Shown here piece after piece: positions 41,758 to 45,044 of a DNA stretch of 45,044 bases. The notes beneath the pieces are model-generated. The model saw only the letters and a program-made list of their open reading frames with translations, searched no databases and was not told the origin of the DNA. The DNA is taken from positions 1 to 45,044 of the forward strand of contig CAJLTZ010000006.1 in NCBI GenBank assembly GCA_905209725.1, written 5' to 3'. The position numbers and the translations under genes were made by a program. Position 1 is the first letter of the stretch. Each line of letters begins with the position of its first letter. This DNA comes from an uncultured Muribaculaceae bacterium (GTDB lineage: Bacteria > Bacteroidota > Bacteroidia > Bacteroidales > Muribaculaceae).

Positions 41758-41765
41758 CTTTAACA

Positions 41766-43079
41766 ATGCACATAAATCAAGAATCCGAAGTGATGGAACC
41801 GATTACTTCCGACAATCGTCCCGACCCGGAAGAGCTTAATGAATCCCCCGCGATTTCAGGGACAGCGGATGGCGTCGGTGGCAAAAAGATTTCAGAGGCC
41901 ATCAATGCAGAAACCGCCACACTCGCTCAACCCGAAAAAAAACGAAGCCTGCTGAGCCGCATTCTTCCTCCTGGAATTCCATGCCTTTTGATAGTGGGTG
42001 GACTATTCTGGTATCTTGGAAGCCGGATGGGCACCGCCAATATGCTCAACACCGTGATGCACACCGCCCACGATCTGCTTATCAACACAGTGTTCTATCT
42101 TATGGGCATCTGTGTGATTACCGGCGCGCTGGGCCGCATATTCGTGGAATTCGGAGTGGTGAAACTTCTGGAACGCATCTTGCGTCCACTCATGAAGCCG
42201 CTCTTTAATCTTCCCGGCGTTGCCTCGCTTGGCGCCGTGATGACATTCCTCAGCGACAACCCCGCAATTATATCGCTTGCCAATGACAAGCGCTTCGCCC
42301 AATATTTCAAGAAATATCAGTTTATCTCCCTCACCAATTTCGGCACCGCCTTCGGCATGGGTCTGCTGGTGATGGTATTCATGATTGGTCAAGGATACTT
42401 CTGGGAACCGGTGGTAGGCCTTGCAGGCGCATTCTGCGGCTGCATCGTGTCCACTCGCTTGATGCAGCGATTCGTGGTGAAAAGTTATCCGCAGTATGCC
42501 ACAGAGGTTGTGGTTGAGGCTGAAGCCATCAAGGAGGAGGAGAAGAAAGACAGCGGCCAGTCGGGCTTCATCCGCGTGCTCAACGCGCTGCTCGACGGTG
42601 GCCGCACAGGTGTCGACGTGGGTATCGCCATCATCCCCGGCGTGCTTATTATCTCCACCCTCGTAATGATTCTCACATTCGGAGCATCTCCGTCAGGTGA
42701 ATACACCGGCGCGGCATATGAGGGTGTGGAACTTCTTCCCTGGCTTGCCGGAAAGGTGGACTTCATCTTCAAATGGCTTTTCGGCTTCAACGACCCGCAT
42801 CTTGTGGCATTCCCCATTACAGCCTTGGGCGCTGTGGGAGCTGCGCTGAGCCTCGTGCCAAATTTCATCACTTCAGGATGGGTTGACGGCAACGCAATCG
42901 CAGTGTTCTGCGCCATCGGAATGTGCTGGAGTGGATATCTGAGCACTCACACCGCTATGCTTGACTCCCTCGGCTACCGCACGCTTACTCCCAAAGCAAT
43001 TCTCGCGCACACTATAGGAGGCTTCGCCGCCGCTATCGTGGCCCACATCCTATACATGCTTGTAACTCTTATATTCTGA
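41766..43079 (+). CDS. Gate-domain (nucleoside recognition) membrane protein
   Basis: A 437-residue inner-membrane protein. The first 60 residues are polar, then about ten hydrophobic helices begin at RILPPGIPCLLIVGGLFWYL. Two Gate-type halves can be seen around DLLINTVFYLMGICVITGA and GVDVGIAIIPGVLIISTLVM. These resemble the CD0519/CD1768-type membrane proteins with nucleoside-recognition domains; the substrate is not known. An alternative start is Met10 (41793). The pairing with a porin suggests a two-membrane uptake or export route (inference). Confidence 0.8.
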   Translation: MHINQESEVMEPITSDNRPDPEELNESPAISGTADGVGGKKISEAINAETATLAQPEKKRSLLSRILPPGIPCLLIVGGLFWYLGSRMGTANMLNTVMHTAHDLLINTVFYLMGICVITGALGRIFVEFGVVKLLERILRPLMKPLFNLPGVASLGAVMTFLSDNPAIISLANDKRFAQYFKKYQFISLTNFGTAFGMGLLVMVFMIGQGYFWEPVVGLAGAFCGCIVSTRLMQRFVVKSYPQYATEVVVEAEAIKEEEKKDSGQSGFIRVLNALLDGGRTGVDVGIAIIPGVLIISTLVMILTFGASPSGEYTGAAYEGVELLPWLAGKVDFIFKWLFGFNDPHLVAFPITALGAVGAALSLVPNFITSGWVDGNAIAVFCAIGMCWSGYLSTHTAMLDSLGYRTLTPKAILAHTIGGFAAAIVAHILYMLVTLIF

Positions 43080-43148
43080 ACTTCTTGCTACGCAAACATG
43101 GCTCACTGAACCAAGAGGCACATCACATATATCAAATCAAATAACTCA

Positions 43149-43182
43149 CGGAGGCTACACCGACAATTCGGCATAGCCTCCG
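43149..43182 (+). terminator. Hairpin terminator after the Gate protein gene
   Basis: CGGAGGCTA (43149-43157) pairs with TAGCCTCCG (43174-43182); CCGA/TCGG also pairs inside. No T-run, only CTTATTTA. It lies 70 bp past the stop. Confidence 0.75.
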
Positions 43183-43253
43183 CTTATTTATAATGATGAG
43201 GTATTCTTGTAATTTTGATCGCCTGCTATATTAACAGGAGGAACTGCAATATA

Positions 43254-43826
43254 TCAGAAGTTATAGCCGACACCGATATTGAATGTCATCGTGTGCTGAC
43301 CATGGGCAAGACGCATGAAGTCGGTGCCGAAACTCATTCCGGCATAGAAGGCAGAATAGTTGAAGCCAAGGCCGATGTGCCAGCCCAACTGGAACACGTT
43401 TGCATCATAGGGATCATCGAAGAGATTGTAATCGTGGTCTTTGTATTCGCCGTTATAATAGCAGTTGAACTTGAAGTTGAAGCCTGCATATGGCACAAGC
43501 GACATAGCGTGTCTGGGAAGTTGAACACGGTACGCCACATTGAGAGGAATCTGCAGATTAAGCAGCGTGTAATCCACATCATGCTTTGTGCCCCAGCCTG
43601 TTGCGAATTTCAGTCCGGTTTCCAGATAAACAGGGACTCTATTTGAGAGACCAAAGCCATGGATATAACCCAAACCAAATCCATTAAGGTTAAAGTCATG
43701 GCCATCTCCATCCACCATCTCGCCCTCATAAGTTACACCAATCCGGTTGTAATCCTTAGCCTGCGTCGGCACAGCCGCGCCAAAGAGAATGGCTACAGCA
43801 CCAAGAAGTGCATAAATCTTTTTCAT
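43254..43826 (-). CDS. Outer-membrane beta-barrel protein (porin-like), third copy
   Basis: A 190-residue protein with signal peptide (MKKIYALLGAVAILFGAAVP), then barrel strands such as GFGLGYIHGFGLSNRVPVYL, LLNLQIPLNVAYRVQLP and a final TMTFNIGVGYNF with terminal Phe. The IPLN strand relates it to the two barrels at 23442-24711. Between the strands are Asp/Tyr-rich loops. It is a stand-alone gene on the minus strand between the Gate gene and the EamA transporter. No consensus promoter is seen upstream. Confidence 0.82.
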   Translation of the reverse strand: MKKIYALLGAVAILFGAAVPTQAKDYNRIGVTYEGEMVDGDGHDFNLNGFGLGYIHGFGLSNRVPVYLETGLKFATGWGTKHDVDYTLLNLQIPLNVAYRVQLPRHAMSLVPYAGFNFKFNCYYNGEYKDHDYNLFDDPYDANVFQLGWHIGLGFNYSAFYAGMSFGTDFMRLAHGQHTMTFNIGVGYNF

Positions 43827-43940
43827 AGTTTAAAAGTGTTAAATCGTAAATACTCAGACGGCCATATGCGCAACATGAAATACACATTTGGCTTTCTTTA
43901 CTTATTAACACTTATTCACTGCTTTTGGTTTACAATCCGC

Positions 43941-44879
43941 CTATTCGCGGCTTAGCCGGTCTTTGCCAATTTTAAGTTTGTCTGCGATTACAAGGCCACC
44001 TACAATCAATATGCAGCCCACATATCCAAGCATATACACGGGTTCGCCGAAAAGCAGATAGGCGGCTACCATAGTGACGAGTGGCTGCATGTATAAATAA
44101 TTGTTAGCCGTTACCGGGCCAAGGCATTTCATCACTTCATTCCAGAGCAGGAAAGCTACCAGCGAGCAGAACACCACAAGGAACATCATATTGATGAAAT
44201 ATTTCGGCTCGGCGAAACTGAAGAGTTCGGCGATATGTAGCGGTTCTTGTTGGAAAAGAAGTATTGGAATTGCAGTAAGTACGCCGTAAAAGAAGAGTTT
44301 TCGCGTGATGAAAAGACTGCTGTAAATGGGTAGTAGTCGTTTCACGGCGATTGAATATATGGCCCAAGCCATAGCCGTGGAAAGAGCCAGAAGGTCGCCC
44401 GCAGGTTTGATTTCGAATGAGTCGCCATGACTGAAGATAATGCATCCCACGCCGGCGAAGGCTATCAGCGAACCGAGCGCCACGCCCGGACTCAACCGCT
44501 GTCGGAACACCACCGCCATCAGCAGCGTGGTGAAGATAGGCGACATAGATGAAAGAAGCGATACGTTGGCTGTGGTAGTAAGCTGCAGTGCGTAATTTTC
44601 AGCCAGGAAATATAGGGAACCGTTGCAGATGCCGCAGAGGGCAAGCGTCAGTTCATCGCGCCATGTGTGGGTGCGCAAATGCTTAAGGGTGAATAGCAAC
44701 AGCACTAAATAGGCAAGTGAAAAGCGATACACATAGACCTCGACCGGAGTGAAACCGCCATCTATCATCAAGACTTTAGTGCTCAGAAAGGATGTGCCCC
44801 ACGCCGTCACAGTTACTAACGCGGCGATGTGGGCCAATATGATAAGATATTTGCTCTTTACGGATTTCCCGGATTTCAT
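43941..44879 (-). CDS. EamA/DMT-family transporter
   Basis: A 312-residue inner-membrane protein with ten hydrophobic helices in two EamA repeats: WGTSFLSTKVLMIDGGFTPV, EVYVYRFSLAYLVLLLF, and in the second half AMAWAIYSIAVKRLLPIYSS with GPVTANNYLYMQPLVTMVAA. The family exports metabolites or amino acids; the substrate cannot be told. The frame is open to 44939, but a promoter -7 box (44908-44915) lies inside that extension, so Met at 44879 (MKSGKSVKSKYL) is chosen. Confidence 0.88.
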   Translation of the reverse strand: MKSGKSVKSKYLIILAHIAALVTVTAWGTSFLSTKVLMIDGGFTPVEVYVYRFSLAYLVLLLFTLKHLRTHTWRDELTLALCGICNGSLYFLAENYALQLTTTANVSLLSSMSPIFTTLLMAVVFRQRLSPGVALGSLIAFAGVGCIIFSHGDSFEIKPAGDLLALSTAMAWAIYSIAVKRLLPIYSSLFITRKLFFYGVLTAIPILLFQQEPLHIAELFSFAEPKYFINMMFLVVFCSLVAFLLWNEVMKCLGPVTANNYLYMQPLVTMVAAYLLFGEPVYMLGYVGCILIVGGLVIADKLKIGKDRLSRE

Positions 44880-44907
44880 GGTGTTCAAGGTTTCGATTTT
44901 CCGACTG

Positions 44908-44940
44908 CAAATATACGAATTTTTTCTCACGCGCCCCAAA
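44908..44940 (-). promoter_or_regulatory. Promoter of the EamA transporter
   Basis: On the minus strand TTTG (44937-44940), 21-bp spacer, TATATTTG (44908-44915). Leader about 20 nt to the ATG at 44879. Confidence 0.65.
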
Positions 44941-45044
44941 TAATCTCAAAAAAAGCGCCTCCAAAAGGGAGGGCACTGAAAAAGTCCTCTGCTGGCCGAA
45001 ATCCTAAAATCAATCTGCACATACCAGGCAAAACGCTTGCGTAT
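44941..45044. other. Right edge, no gene seen
   Basis: About 100 bp with no supported ORF. It contains a short hairpin GCCTCC/GGGAGG at 44957-44973 and the phrase GGGCACTGAAAAAGTCC, which might be the end of an insertion sequence beginning beyond the window; I cannot confirm this from one end. Confidence 0.25.

Noticed and set aside
1..45044. tRNA, rRNA, CRISPR array, prophage or complete insertion sequence
   Set aside because: None seen on either strand; no transposase, integrase or regularly spaced long repeats.

Overview
The window looks like a chromosomal segment of a gut-type Bacteroidales bacterium, probably of the Muribaculaceae or a close relative (inference from gene content; no 16S is present). 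The signs are: a Na+-translocating NADH:quinone reductase operon; the ExbB-ExbD-ExbD-TonB-PstS-TPR arrangement; a BioG-BioC fusion; secreted proteins with type IX secretion (T9SS) sorting tails; many small outer-membrane beta-barrels; weak Shine-Dalgarno use; and repeated promoters of the Bacteroidetes type (TTG or TTTG, 19-21 bp, TAnnTTTG). No rRNA, tRNA, CRISPR array, phage or complete insertion sequence is visible.

Layout. 1-5.4 kb: end of an unknown gene, prfA, a small membrane protein, then on the minus strand a cell-wall-sugar recycling pair (MurU-like nucleotidyltransferase and an AmgK-like kinase fused to a RapZ C-terminal domain), and pgk on the plus strand. 5.5-12.3 kb: energy-transduction operon exbB-exbD-exbD-tonB, then a small membrane protein, a PstS-like lipoprotein and a TPR protein. 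12.3-19.8 kb: nqrABCDEF and glyA. 19.9-21.6 kb: bioD, a 3'-5' exonuclease and an overlapping small membrane protein. 21.6-22.3 kb: a gap with an orphan promoter and a hairpin, a candidate small RNA. 22.3-24.7 kb (minus): lpxH, a SufT/MIP18-like Fe-S factor and two paralogous beta-barrels, divergent from priA. 27.3-31.2 kb: bioA-bioF-bioGC. 31.2-34.1 kb (minus): a sugar-modification operon with two tandem FdtA/QdtA-like cupins, an FdtB-like aminotransferase, DUF4250 and an acyltransferase. 34.4-40.2 kb: an envelope thiol-redox/secretion cluster (TlpA, DUF6029, two Omp28-like thioredoxin-fold proteins, two T9SS-tailed proteins). 40.4-43.1 kb: a porin with an unusual structured leader, plus a Gate-domain membrane protein. 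43.2-45 kb (minus): a beta-barrel and an EamA transporter.

How it fits together. NQR makes a sodium gradient while ExbBD-TonB uses the ion gradient to energise outer-membrane uptake. MurU/AmgK, LpxH and the cupin operon supply envelope building blocks. The bio genes make biotin from pimeloyl-ACP up to dethiobiotin; bioB is not in the window.

The strongest candidates for something undescribed are: (1) the 40460-40710 leader, where a consensus promoter is followed at once by a possible leaderless 15-codon ORF whose stop codon abuts a 15-position stem, with a further 11-bp hairpin before the porin start; (2) heptamer-period micro-repeats of different sequence at or just after stop codons at six places; (3) the kinase-RapZ fusion beside MurU; (4) the orphan promoter/hairpin unit at 22179-22296.
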